The notes beneath the pieces were generated by a model. The model did no database searches, was not told the DNA's origin, and saw only the letters and a list, made by a program, of their open reading frames with translations. The position numbers and the translations under genes are program-made. Shown here piece after piece: positions 39,416-49,540 of a stretch of DNA of 55,299 nt. Source of the DNA: Pseudomonadota bacterium (GTDB lineage: Bacteria; Pseudomonadota; Alphaproteobacteria; Rhodospirillales; Casp-alpha2); contig JADFMB010000003.1 of the NCBI GenBank assembly GCA_022564115.1, positions 1 through 55,299 of the forward strand. The letters are read 5' to 3'. Numbering within the stretch: position 1 is the first letter of the stretch; each line of letters starts with the position of its first letter.

Positions 39416-39883
39416 GGGGGATTCTCCCCACCCGGCCCTAATCGTATCCGCCACCCGGTATTATGGAAAATCCTGTGGGAATGTAGGATTTCGTCGGCTT
39501 ATGTAGGGAAATGTAGGCTTTCCTGCCCTCCGTAGCCTCTTGTCGGCCGAAGCCTTCCGGCGAAGGCTGATGGCAAAGGCTGATGGCGAAGGAGGGTGTC
39601 GGCTCTTTAAAATCAAGGCGTGGAAAATCCCTGCCGCGATCAGTTTTTCCTATTCACCATGTCAAAGAGCGGCCCCCGGAAACGCCGAGGAGCATAGAAC
39701 AAATATAGAACATTAGGCGCCCTTTGTCAAGGCCAAGGAAAAATAAGGGAAAAGGCCAGGGGGAGAATAAGAGGGAGGATAACGGGAGGCCGGCTTTTTA
39801 CCCGAAGCGGGCCTCTCCGCGACTTCGGATATTCCGTTCTATTTTTGGGAAATCTGTAGTCTTTGCGGAAAGTTCGGTAACCT
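39416..39883. other. Intergenic region with LexA-like motif
   Basis: About 470 bases without a supported gene. The stretch 39470-39530 repeats the words ATGTAGG and TTTC. At 39560-39592 there are short tandem units (AAGGCTGATGG twice). A GAAC-N7-GAAC motif is at 39697-39711. A 102-codon minus-strand frame at 39727-40035 overlaps the transporter and is not protein-like. Confidence 0.4.
39697..39711 (-). promoter_or_regulatory. Candidate LexA (SOS) box
   Basis: GAAC-AAATATA-GAAC, read on the minus strand as GTTC-N7-GTTC, the direct-repeat operator known for LexA in alphaproteobacteria. It lies in a gap with no downstream minus-strand gene, 172 bases before the transporter gene on the plus strand. 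Eight fixed bases can arise by chance about once per window of this size, so confidence is limited. Confidence 0.35.
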
Positions 39884-41263
39884 ATGGACATGGCGTCGCC
39901 ACTCCAGGATCGGACATATCGCCGGCTTTTCACGGCCCAGGTTATCGCCCTCGCCGGCACCGGCCTGTCTACGGTCGCGCTTGCCCTGCTGGCGTACGAT
40001 CTGGCCGGCGGCGATGCCGGTGTCGTCCTCGGCACGGCGCTGGCCCTAAAAATGGTGGCCTACGTCGGCATCGCGCCGATTGTGGGTGGCTTTGCCCATC
40101 GGCTGCCTCGCCGCCGATTGATGATCGCTCTCGATGTCGCGCGCGCGGGATTTGTTGTGTGCCTGCCGTTCGTCACCGAGGTCTGGCAAATTTATCTGCT
40201 GGTCTTCCTGCTGAACGCCTGCTCGGCGGGCTTCACGCCGACCTTCCAGGCGACGATCCCGGATGTCCTGCCGGACGAAGCCCAGTACACGCGCGCCCTT
40301 TCCCTGTCCCGGCTGGCTTACGATATCGAGAACCTGTTGAGCCCGGTGCTAGCCGCAGCCGCTCTCGTCGTGTTGAGCTATGACGCCCTGTTCAGCGCCA
40401 ACGCCTTGGCCTTTCTGATCTCGGCCCTTCTGGTTTTTTCAGTGCGCTTGCCGTCGCCCATACCCCATGAGCGAGAGCACGGCGTATGGCACAACATGAC
40501 CTTCGGTATCCGGGCCTACCTCAAGACACCGAGACTGCGCGGACTGCTGGCTCTTTCGCTCGCGGTAGCGACCGCCGGAGCCATGGTTGTCGTCAACACC
40601 GTGGTCTATGTGCGCGACCGCCTGGGGGGCACGGAAAGCGACACGGCCCTTGTATTCGCCGCCGCCGGAGCGGGATCGATGGCCATCGCCCTGATGCTGC
40701 CCCGTCTCTTGGACCGCCGGGCCGCCCGCCCTTTCATGCTTGCCGGCGGCGTGGTCCTGGGAGCCGGCCTCCTACTCGGCTTGACCGATCCCGGTCTGCT
40801 CGCCCTGCTGCCGGTCTGGTTCGTTCTTGGCGCGGGCTCGTCCCTCATCCAGACCCCGGCGGGCCGTCTCCTCAAACGATCCGCGCATGAAGGAGACCGG
40901 CCGGCCATCTATGCGGCGCATTTCGCCCTATCGCACGCCTGCTGGCTACTCGCCTACCCGCTCGCCGGCTGGATGGGAGCGGCACTCGGGCTGACGGTTG
41001 CTTTTACGGTGCTGGCGCTTGTGGCTTTGGCTTCGACAGCCGCCGCGCTGGCTTTATGGCCGGCTCACGACCCCGTCGAGGTGGAACACCTGCACGAGGC
41101 GCTTGAGCACGGGCACCTCCATGTCCATGACGAGCACCACCGGCACGCGCACGAGGGCTGGGAGGGACAGGAGCCCCATCACCATCCCCACGAGCACGCT
41201 CCCCTCCAACATAAACACCCTTACGTTGTCGACCTTCACCATCAGATGTGGCCGAGCCGTTAG
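39884..41263 (+). CDS. MFS exporter with His-rich tail, NreB-like (nickel/cobalt)
   Basis: 459 residues with about 12 transmembrane helices in the major facilitator pattern (N-terminal FTAQVIALAGTGLSTVALALL, loop FAHRLPRRRLMIALDVARA). The C-terminal 60 residues are cytoplasmic and full of histidines in HLH, HDEHHRHAHE and HHHPHEH clusters. NreB-type nickel exporters have such a tail, so a role in Ni/Co/Zn efflux is likely. The metal is inferred from the tail only. It has no partner gene here. Cobalt export near a cobalamin-making genome is plausible but not shown. Confidence 0.78.
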   Translation: MDMASPLQDRTYRRLFTAQVIALAGTGLSTVALALLAYDLAGGDAGVVLGTALALKMVAYVGIAPIVGGFAHRLPRRRLMIALDVARAGFVVCLPFVTEVWQIYLLVFLLNACSAGFTPTFQATIPDVLPDEAQYTRALSLSRLAYDIENLLSPVLAAAALVVLSYDALFSANALAFLISALLVFSVRLPSPIPHEREHGVWHNMTFGIRAYLKTPRLRGLLALSLAVATAGAMVVVNTVVYVRDRLGGTESDTALVFAAAGAGSMAIALMLPRLLDRRAARPFMLAGGVVLGAGLLLGLTDPGLLALLPVWFVLGAGSSLIQTPAGRLLKRSAHEGDRPAIYAAHFALSHACWLLAYPLAGWMGAALGLTVAFTVLALVALASTAAALALWPAHDPVEVEHLHEALEHGHLHVHDEHHRHAHEGWEGQEPHHHPHEHAPLQHKHPYVVDLHHQMWPSR

Positions 41264-41406
41264 AGCAGTTTCCGGCCAAAAGGAATCCGTGTTCAAAAGC
41301 GGCCTCATCCCGGGCCTGTCGAAGGGCGAGGCCCCGCCCGCCCCCCGTGTTTCGACAACCTCAACATAAGGGGCGGGCTTGTGACCTGTTTTGGCCGGAA
41401 TATGCC
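41264..41406. other. Short gap after exporter
   Basis: The gap contains a GC-rich inverted segment (41310-41370), with GGGCGAGGCCCCGCCCGCCCC near its middle, possibly a transcription stop for the exporter. There is no T-tract. I see no gene here. Confidence 0.3.
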
Positions 41407-41508
41407 CTAATCGAAATCTTGCGCCAACGCCTCCCGCACGGCGTCTGGAAGCCCCGCCATGTGGATATATTTCTCATGCCCGATGCCGAAGGTGACCTAA
41501 GCGTCGGG
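41407..41508 (-). pseudogene. Remnant: C-terminal end of a DUF3501 gene
   Basis: Translated on the minus strand this stretch reads KSRLPDA, a TAG, then VTFGIGHEKYIHMAGLPDA and VREALAQDFD before a TAG stop. It is clearly homologous to the end of the DUF3501 gene at 42613 (KFRAPDAQVTLGIGHEKYTH). It has an internal stop, and its 5' side gives way to a palindromic repeat (41511-41540). A decayed second copy of the locus, or a partial duplication, is the simplest reading. Confidence 0.75.
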
Positions 41509-41510
41509 GA

Positions 41511-41540
41511 GGCGGCTTTTGACCCGGAGCGGACGTTCAT
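41511..41540. repeat. Palindromic repeat, GCGGACGTTCAT family (R0)
   Basis: GGCGGCTTTTGACCC followed by GGAGCGGACGTTCAT. The AGCGGACGTTCA core is identical to one in the repeat at 50845-50876 and close to 46771-46802. It sits at the 5' break of the DUF3501 remnant. Confidence 0.55.
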
Positions 41541-41597
41541 CCTTTATAGGTAAGGAAATAGGTAAGGAATATTGGGCAGGCCGCGAATGGGCCTTGC

Positions 41598-42431
41598 CTA
41601 ATCGTCGCCGAACAGCGGACTGATCTCGGAAAACGGCGCCGCCGCGTCGGCGATGGGGAAGGTTCCATGGTCGGCGATCTCGCGCGCCGTGCGAAGAGCC
41701 GCGCCGAAGGCTACGCGGAACAGCCCGGAGCCGATACTGACTCGCTTGACGCCAAGGTCCGCGAGCTCCTTGACCGTCAAGGTCATGCCGGGAATTCCGG
41801 CCAGCACATTCACCGGCCGGTCGACGGAGGTGACGATGGCGCCGATTTGATCGTCGGTTTTTGGTCCCGGCGCATAGAGCACATCGGCGCCGGCATCCTG
41901 GAAGGCTTGCAGGCGCTTGATGGTGTCGTCCAGGTCCGGGCGGCCGCGCAGAAAATTCTCCGCCCGCGCCGTCAGCAAGAACGGGCGCGGGAGCGCGCGA
42001 ACCGCCTCGACGGCGGCCTGGACCCTTTCCACGGCCTCGGAAAATTCATAGATCCGGTTGTCGGGATCACCGCTGTCGTCCTCGATGGAACCGCCCGCGA
42101 GGCCGGTCTCGGCGGCGCGGCGGATGGTTTCGCCGATACGGTCCAGCGAATCCGCATAACAGTTCTCGAGGTCGGCGTTGACCGGCAAATCCGTGGCTTC
42201 CACCAGGTCGCGGCAATGGGCCAAGACCTGGTCCAGGGTCGAGGTGCCTTCCTGGCGGCCGGATGCAAAATCGAACCCGACGCTGGTGGTCGCCAATGCC
42301 TTGAAGCCGAGCTTGGCCAGCATGCGGGCCGAGCCGCGATCCCACGGGTTGGGGATAACGAAACAGCCGGGTTCGCCGTGCAGGGCCTTGAACGCCGCCG
42401 CCTTGTCCCCAAGTGGCATGTCACTACTCAC
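41598..42431 (-). CDS. Isocitrate lyase/phosphoenolpyruvate mutase family protein
   Basis: 277-residue TIM-barrel protein. The pattern FVIPNPWDRGSARMLAKLGFKALATTSVGFD, then PVNADLENCYAD and GSIEDDSGD, then LTARAENFLRG is that of the PEP mutase/isocitrate lyase superfamily, with acidic metal ligands. The substrate is not determined: the catalytic lid loop of oxaloacetate hydrolase or 2-methylisocitrate lyase cannot be assigned by eye. It lies between the two DUF3501 sequences on the same strand, so it may have been part of that locus or inserted with the duplication. Confidence 0.8.
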   Translation of the reverse strand: MSSDMPLGDKAAAFKALHGEPGCFVIPNPWDRGSARMLAKLGFKALATTSVGFDFASGRQEGTSTLDQVLAHCRDLVEATDLPVNADLENCYADSLDRIGETIRRAAETGLAGGSIEDDSGDPDNRIYEFSEAVERVQAAVEAVRALPRPFLLTARAENFLRGRPDLDDTIKRLQAFQDAGADVLYAPGPKTDDQIGAIVTSVDRPVNVLAGIPGMTLTVKELADLGVKRVSIGSGLFRVAFGAALRTAREIADHGTFPIADAAAPFSEISPLFGDD

Positions 42432-42512
42432 AATCCGTTCCCCATTAGAGATTCACCAACAGGGTTGATTGTGCGCCGGATACCGGCCGGTAGGCAATAT
42501 TTCCGCGCCCTA

Positions 42513-42613
42513 GAGCATGATGCATTTAGGATGGCTTATGTTTTATGCTCTATCTTATTGATATTACGCAAATTCGTCGTCGCGGATTGATTCAATCTGC
42601 TCGGGATTTGCCC
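42513..42613. mobile_element. 101-bp MITE-like repeat with TA target duplication, copy 2
   Basis: Opposite orientation to the copy at 36140-36240, with two base differences over 101. TA flanks it on both sides (42511-42512 and 42614-42615). The TA at 42614 belongs to the TAG stop of the DUF3501 gene. Removing the element and one TA leaves the stop codon as GACTAG, which agrees with the GATTAG of the decayed DUF3501 remnant. Confidence 0.85.
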
Positions 42614-43215
42614 TAGTCGAAATCCCCGGCCAGGGTCCGGCGCACGGCCTCGGGCAGCCCCGCCATGTGGGTATATTTCTCATGCCCGATGCCGAGGGTG
42701 ACCTGGGCGTCGGGGGCCCGGAATTTTTCCACCTGATCGTCGGTGAACGGGAAGTGCAGGAACTGGATCGACTACGCCTTGCCGTCGGCGGTGGTCCTGT
42801 CCACGTCCTGTTCCGGGGTGGCGGTGATGGTTTCGCCGGAAAACGTCAGCGTCACCGTTTCCTCGACGCCGCCGAGGCCGGCCAGGAATTCGGCCCGGCG
42901 GCCCGGTTCGTCGATTTCGAACATCAACGTGGCGACCAGCTCGCGGCCGCCCGGGATCATCGGGTTGTAGGCCCGAAGCTCGCCCAAGATCTGCTGTTCG
43001 CCGCCCTTCTCGATGTACAGCATCTCATGCACCTGATGGAGCATGGTGTCGTAGGACTCGAAATAGAAGGTCGCGTCGGGGCCGACGCCGACGCGGCGGT
43101 GTTTCTTCAATTCGGCGACGGCGCGTTTCCTTTCAGGCCGCACGGCGGCGTAGTCCTCCGGGCTCAGGATGTCGGCGCGGGTGATTTCGTGCCGGGGGAT
43201 CATTGGGGGGGACAA
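42613..43215 (-). pseudogene. DUF3501 family protein with in-frame TAG
   Basis: Read on the minus strand, the first frame (147 residues, from MSPPMIPRHEITRADILSPEDYA) ends at TAG at 42772-42774. Exactly in frame after it the protein continues SIQFLHFPFTDDQVEKF and then APDAQVTLGIGHEKYTH, up to the real stop at 42613. The joined product of about 200 residues is the normal DUF3501 length, so one base change has interrupted it, or the TAG is read through. DUF3501 genes usually sit with rubrerythrin and an Fe-S oxidoreductase in peroxide-stress operons; the partial oxidoreductase is 12 bases upstream. The stop also adjoins the inserted 101-bp repeat. Confidence 0.85.
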
Positions 43216-43227
43216 GGTTAAGTCTCC

Positions 43228-43987
43228 TTACAGCCCGTAAGCTTGGGCGATCAGTTCGATGGGGTGCTGGGCGGCGCTGACGCGGGTGGCCATGGAGGCG
43301 GAGTCCCCGCCCAGGCGCTCGACCCCTTGCAGGATATGGTCGCGGGCCAGCGGGCACTCGGACACCAGGTGCCTGGGATTCCGCTTGGCGACGTCGCGGG
43401 CCACCGGCTTGCCGTTCTTGAGGCCGACCTCGAAATTGTCCTTCATCACCCCCCACGTTCCCCCGTGCCCCGAGCAGCGCTCGATTACCGAAATCTCCGT
43501 TTCCGGCACGAGACGCAGCATCTCGGCCGCCTTCCGGCCCATGTTCTGGGCCCGGGCATGGCACGCGATATGGACGGTGACGCCGCCGTCGAGCGGGCTC
43601 AGGCCATCGGCCAGGCCTTCGTTTTTTGCGATTTCGACCAGGTATTCGCTGATGTCGGACGTGGCGCCGCTCAATCGTTTGACGGCTTCGTCGCCGGGCA
43701 CGATCAGCGGCCACTCGAACTTCAGCATCAACGCGCACGACGGCACCAGCGCAATCACGTCGTAGCCTTTATCGATCCAGGCGCCCAGATCGGCGGCCGT
43801 GGCCTTGGCGCTTTTCGCCACCGCCTCGATGTCGCCGTGTTCCAGTTGCGGCATGCCGCAGCACCGGGGATGGACGATTTGCGTCTCGACGCCGTTTTTG
43901 GCCAGCACCTTGAGGGCCGCCTCGCCGATGGCGGGGTTGTTGTAGTTGCCGAAGCAGGTGGCGTAGAGGACCGCCTTACCAGCCCTC
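43228..43987 (-). pseudogene. Fe-S oxidoreductase, N-terminal half lost
   Basis: About 250 residues starting KAVLYATCFGNYNNPAIGEA, with two cysteine-rich CCG-type domains (HPRCCGMPQ; then CSGHGGTWG and SECPLARDHI). These are the C-terminal half of heterodisulfide-reductase/GlpC-like oxidoreductases. The usual N-terminal half with two 4Fe-4S ferredoxin motifs is absent. At about 43979 the sequence joins an IS3-type transposase fragment. An ATG at 44052 keeps the frame open, but the added residues are translation of the insertion DNA. The gene is therefore probably non-functional. The expected rubrerythrin gene is also missing. Confidence 0.82.
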
Positions 43988-44161
43988 GACCCGGAGCAGG
44001 GCCGTGACACGACGATAGCCGTAACGACCGTACTTCCCGGCAAGATGGACAATGTCCTCCGTCAAGGCCATCTCATCGTCCGGCGTCACCAACTCACGGC
44101 GCTGTGTCGATCTGGGTCGTCCCAGATAATTCAATTGCAACACGGCCGAGCAGCGGGTCAT
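43976..44161 (-). mobile_element. IS3-family transposase fragment (OrfB start)
   Basis: A 61-codon frame reading RPRSTQRRELVTPDDEMALTED, then IVHLAGKYGRYGYRRVTALLR and ending shortly after VEGW. It is the beginning of an IS3-family OrfB (IS407-like group), where RSTQR and YGRYGYRR are highly conserved. Only the first sixth of the protein is left, ending where the Fe-S oxidoreductase sequence begins. No terminal repeats of the element were found. Confidence 0.75.
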
Positions 44162-44177
44162 GAGGGCTTGGCGTTAA

Positions 44178-44209
44178 GGCGGCGTTTCAAGGTGTCTTGA
44201 AACGCTGCC
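44178..44209. other. Strong hairpin between IS fragment and katG
   Basis: A 14-bp stem with one mismatch (GGCGGCGTTTCAAG and CTTGAAACGCTGCC) and a GTGT loop. On the plus strand it is followed by TAATTTCTT. It may stop transcription approaching from either side, including katG read-through, or mark an element end. Confidence 0.45.
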
Positions 44210-44336
44210 CTAATTTCTTGTCCATGATTTCCACAGGTTTGCGGGGGATTTGCGCAGCCTTGATCTAGTCCTGATTACTCAATACTCGCTCTTGGCTGCG
44301 CATTAGAAGCCCTCGAAGGAATCCTCTCCGTTGAGA

Positions 44337-46867
<2,531 letters not shown>

Positions 46868-48001
46868 TCAATTTCTCTCCGGAGGTAAGGACTGATCCCA
46901 TCCGAGCACACTATATTTTCTGAGAACCTCAATGGTGTCTTCCAGCGGAAGTGCTTCGACCGTGCCGTGGTGCCCATGTATCGTTGTTGCGCGAAAAAGT
47001 GAATTGTATACAGCTTCTTCGGTGGCCTCGGCGACGGCCTGGAAGAGTGGGGATAGACGGCTATTTGGTACAAGTGATTCGGTAGTACCAGTGGTCGAGA
47101 AAGCGATAATGTAGTCGCCTGAGCCGTTAGTCATGCTGGCACCCGTACGGGACAATCCGACCAGGGCACGTTTGGATACGCGTTCGAGCGCGCGTGCATC
47201 AAGAGGCGCATCTGTCGCGACGACGATCATTATGCTTCCGTCAGCGTGTTCACCCAGATCGTGCTGGAAGGCATAATCGCCTAGTTCTCGCCCGACCGGC
47301 GCACCATTGATCGTCAGAACGCCTCCGAAATTAGACTGGACGAGTACTCCCACCGTAAAGCCGCCCAAGGAGGCTGGCAACTCACGCGAACTCGTACCGA
47401 TACCGCCCTTCCATCCGAATGCTCGCGTGCCTGTCCCTGCGCCGACTGACCCTTCGGCAACTGGGCCGGTCGAGGCAACCGACAGCGCGTGAAAGACATG
47501 CTCACGCTCGACCGGGCGGGCGCGAATATCGTTTAAGAAACCGTCGTTGGTCTCGCCAACGACAGGATTAATCGACCCAACGCCTTGCATGCCTGGTTGC
47601 GCCAGGAGCGCTTCGACCATGAAGTCGGCTGCCTTCCATACACACAACGTGCAAGTCAAAAGGATAGGGGTCTCTAACTCGCCGAGTTCACGGACCTGCG
47701 TTACACCAAGCAACTTTCCGAAACCGTTGCCGACGTAGATGGCCGCTGGCACTCGCTCGCGGAAAATGTTTCCGCCATGTGGCAGGATAGCGGTCACTCC
47801 CGTGCGCACCGCGTCGCCTTCTATAATCGTTGTGTGCCCGACACGGACACCGTCTACGTCGGTGATTGCATTTAATTGCCCTGAAGGCAAGATTCCGACG
47901 ATTATGCCGACGTCTCGCGCCCTTGGCCGCTCGCTTAACGATTGGCTTATCACCGGCGATTCAGAAAAAAGTATCAAAAGCAGAATCAGAAGAAGGCGCA
48001 T
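46868..48001 (-). CDS. P1-family peptidase (DmpA-like aminopeptidase/esterase)
   Basis: About 377 residues from the ATG at 48001 (signal peptide LLLILLLILFSES, then SQ), chosen over an upstream ATG that would hide the signal. The family starts RARDVGIIVGILPSGQLNAITDVDGVRVGHTT. The self-cleavage region is GAGTGTRAFGWKGGIGTSSRE, where the serine becomes the catalytic N-terminal nucleophile of the beta-chain. The C-terminal half has the expected NGSGDYIIAFSTT. Exported aminopeptidase of broad or unknown substrate. Codon use differs from the host core. Confidence 0.88.
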   Translation of the reverse strand: MRLLLILLLILFSESPVISQSLSERPRARDVGIIVGILPSGQLNAITDVDGVRVGHTTIIEGDAVRTGVTAILPHGGNIFRERVPAAIYVGNGFGKLLGVTQVRELGELETPILLTCTLCVWKAADFMVEALLAQPGMQGVGSINPVVGETNDGFLNDIRARPVEREHVFHALSVASTGPVAEGSVGAGTGTRAFGWKGGIGTSSRELPASLGGFTVGVLVQSNFGGVLTINGAPVGRELGDYAFQHDLGEHADGSIMIVVATDAPLDARALERVSKRALVGLSRTGASMTNGSGDYIIAFSTTGTTESLVPNSRLSPLFQAVAEATEEAVYNSLFRATTIHGHHGTVEALPLEDTIEVLRKYSVLGWDQSLPPERN

Positions 48002-48109
48002 AATTCCATCCAGGTTAGGGCGGTAAACGTTCGTATCAAGACATCCCAAGGCTTCGACGTACAGTCAGACAGTCTTTGGAAACACAGCACCATCTAATAG
48101 TTTAAGGGC

Positions 48110-48245
48110 CTAATGTCCGCTTTGGGTCATTAGCGGCCCTTTTCAGCCATTCTAGCCTAACGGCCGCTTTCGGGTGTAAGGCGGCCAGTCAGCAAGCAAT
48201 TTTCAGATTCCCAATTTTGAACGGCAGCTTTTCCCAATAGCGGAC
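48110..48245. repeat. Palindromic repeats, TGTCCGCTTT family (R2)
   Basis: Two units: 48110-48183 with TGTCCGCTTTGGGTCATTAG and a second arm GGCCGCTTTCGGGTG, and 48217-48245 with GGCAGCTTTTCCCAATAGCGG. The first is nearly the same composite as the copy at 49232-49310. Confidence 0.65.
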
Positions 48246-48261
48246 CTCGTAAGAGCTGCGG

Positions 48262-49188
48262 CTACTGCTGATGATGCGCAGCGACTTGCTCGTCAGACAG
48301 CCTCAAAAAGCGAGCTGCGTTGTTGTACAAAATGTCACGTTTCTGTTCTTCGGTCAGAAAATCGGCGGCCTCTATCATCTCGATGTTTTCACCGATTACC
48401 TCTGGCCAGATCATTTGGTCGGACCCAAACATCAAGCGCTTGCCAAGTCCATTGTCCACAAGGTCTTTCATGAATCTGTATGCGACTGGTTGGGCCGCAA
48501 TGTGAAGGATCGTAGATAGATCGGCATACACTGAGGGGTACTGATACATCAGCGAGGTAACCTCCTCAAGGAATGGCCAGCCAGCGTTTTCCAGGTAAAT
48601 TCGAAGGCCAGGATACTTCTGTAACACTTTCCCAACTCGTAGAGGGTTTCCCAAATGAATCGGGAAGTCCGGACTTCCACCAAGACCCAAAACGTGTACA
48701 TGAACCGGGACGTCCAGTTCGTGCGCAAGAGCCAGCAACGGATCAACCGATGGATCATCGATTGCTATTCCTTCGTACTGGAAACCCAATTCGCCCAGCA
48801 CCTGTACCTGGCCTGTCTCAAGTAATGTTCGCAACTCAGAAAAGGCAATGTCTTCGGGTCGCCGAAGCGCCAGACCTACCACAAACTTTTCGCTTTCGCC
48901 CTCTGTCCATCTCAAAACCCCGTCGCGGTCACCACTGACTACGGCAAGGACCACATTGTATTTATCCATTTCTTCGAGAGCACTTGAGCGCAATAAAGTT
49001 GGATCATTTACTTGCGACGGGCGGCTTTCGCATGGTTGTGGAAAACAGAAGCGTTGTTCAGCCCAAATGTTTGTGTGCGAATGCAAATGCATATCGATGA
49101 CAGGCTGCCGCCTATCCTGAGCTTGAATTGGGCCAGTCAACACGACGAAGATTGATAAGGAATATAGCAGCGAGTTAAATTGCTTCAT
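48262..49188 (-). CDS. Exported amidohydrolase family protein
   Basis: 308 residues from the ATG at 49188, with a GGGGA ribosome-binding site 7 bases upstream and a signal peptide (LLYSLSIFVVLTGPIQAQ). The TIM-barrel metal motif DMHLHSH follows the signal. VPVHVHVLG, YLENAGWPF and LMFGSDQMIWP are in the order of amidohydrolase_2-type proteins (ACMSD/decarboxylase-like or lactonase-like). Substrate not known. The open frame continues upstream to 49521 only because the intervening repeat has no in-frame stop. That extension should not be regarded as part of the protein. Confidence 0.8.
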   Translation of the reverse strand: MKQFNSLLYSLSIFVVLTGPIQAQDRRQPVIDMHLHSHTNIWAEQRFCFPQPCESRPSQVNDPTLLRSSALEEMDKYNVVLAVVSGDRDGVLRWTEGESEKFVVGLALRRPEDIAFSELRTLLETGQVQVLGELGFQYEGIAIDDPSVDPLLALAHELDVPVHVHVLGLGGSPDFPIHLGNPLRVGKVLQKYPGLRIYLENAGWPFLEEVTSLMYQYPSVYADLSTILHIAAQPVAYRFMKDLVDNGLGKRLMFGSDQMIWPEVIGENIEMIEAADFLTEEQKRDILYNNAARFLRLSDEQVAAHHQQ

Positions 49189-49540
49189 GTGCGTTCCCCG
49201 GCAATATGGGTTATTCCATAAAGGATAGCAGTGGCATGTCCGCTTTGGGTCATTAGCAGACCTTTTTCTTGATTCTAGCTCAATGGCCGCTTCCGCGCGT
49301 AACCCGGACGCTGAGACAATAGTTTTCGCTGCCTGTAGCGGCGTAATCTCGCTGCGCTCCAACCGTTGCATGACCCGCCTAACGTTGACCGAGTCTAAGT
49401 CTACCGTTGCTAAAGCGTCCCCGAGTTTCAACAGCTCGTCGATCTGCCATCTGTCCATGGTTCCGATGATCGCGAGCCGTGGGGGAGGGTGCTGGGGGGT
49501 CTTTCTGGTTATTCCGAGCATTTATGCCACACTATTGAAC
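49189..49540. other. Repeat-containing gap with an uncertain small frame
   Basis: Contains the repeat at 49232-49310. On the minus strand a frame from ATG 49458 reads MDRWQIDELLKLGDALATVD and then HTH-like SEITPLQAAKTIVSASGL. It has helical character but runs into repeat DNA and then into the amidohydrolase. It could be a small gene whose end was overwritten by the repeat, or chance. Not called as a gene. Confidence 0.35.
49232..49310. repeat. Palindromic repeat, TGTCCGCTTT family (R3)
   Basis: Composite of TGTCCGCTTTGGGTCATTAG plus the second arm AATGGCCGCTTCCGCGCG, sharing most bases with the first R2 unit, including the TTCTAGC spacer. Confidence 0.65.

Noticed and set aside
43976-44052. 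N-terminal residues added to the Fe-S oxidoreductase from an ATG at 44052
   Set aside because: These bases are transposase sequence in another frame, not part of the oxidoreductase.
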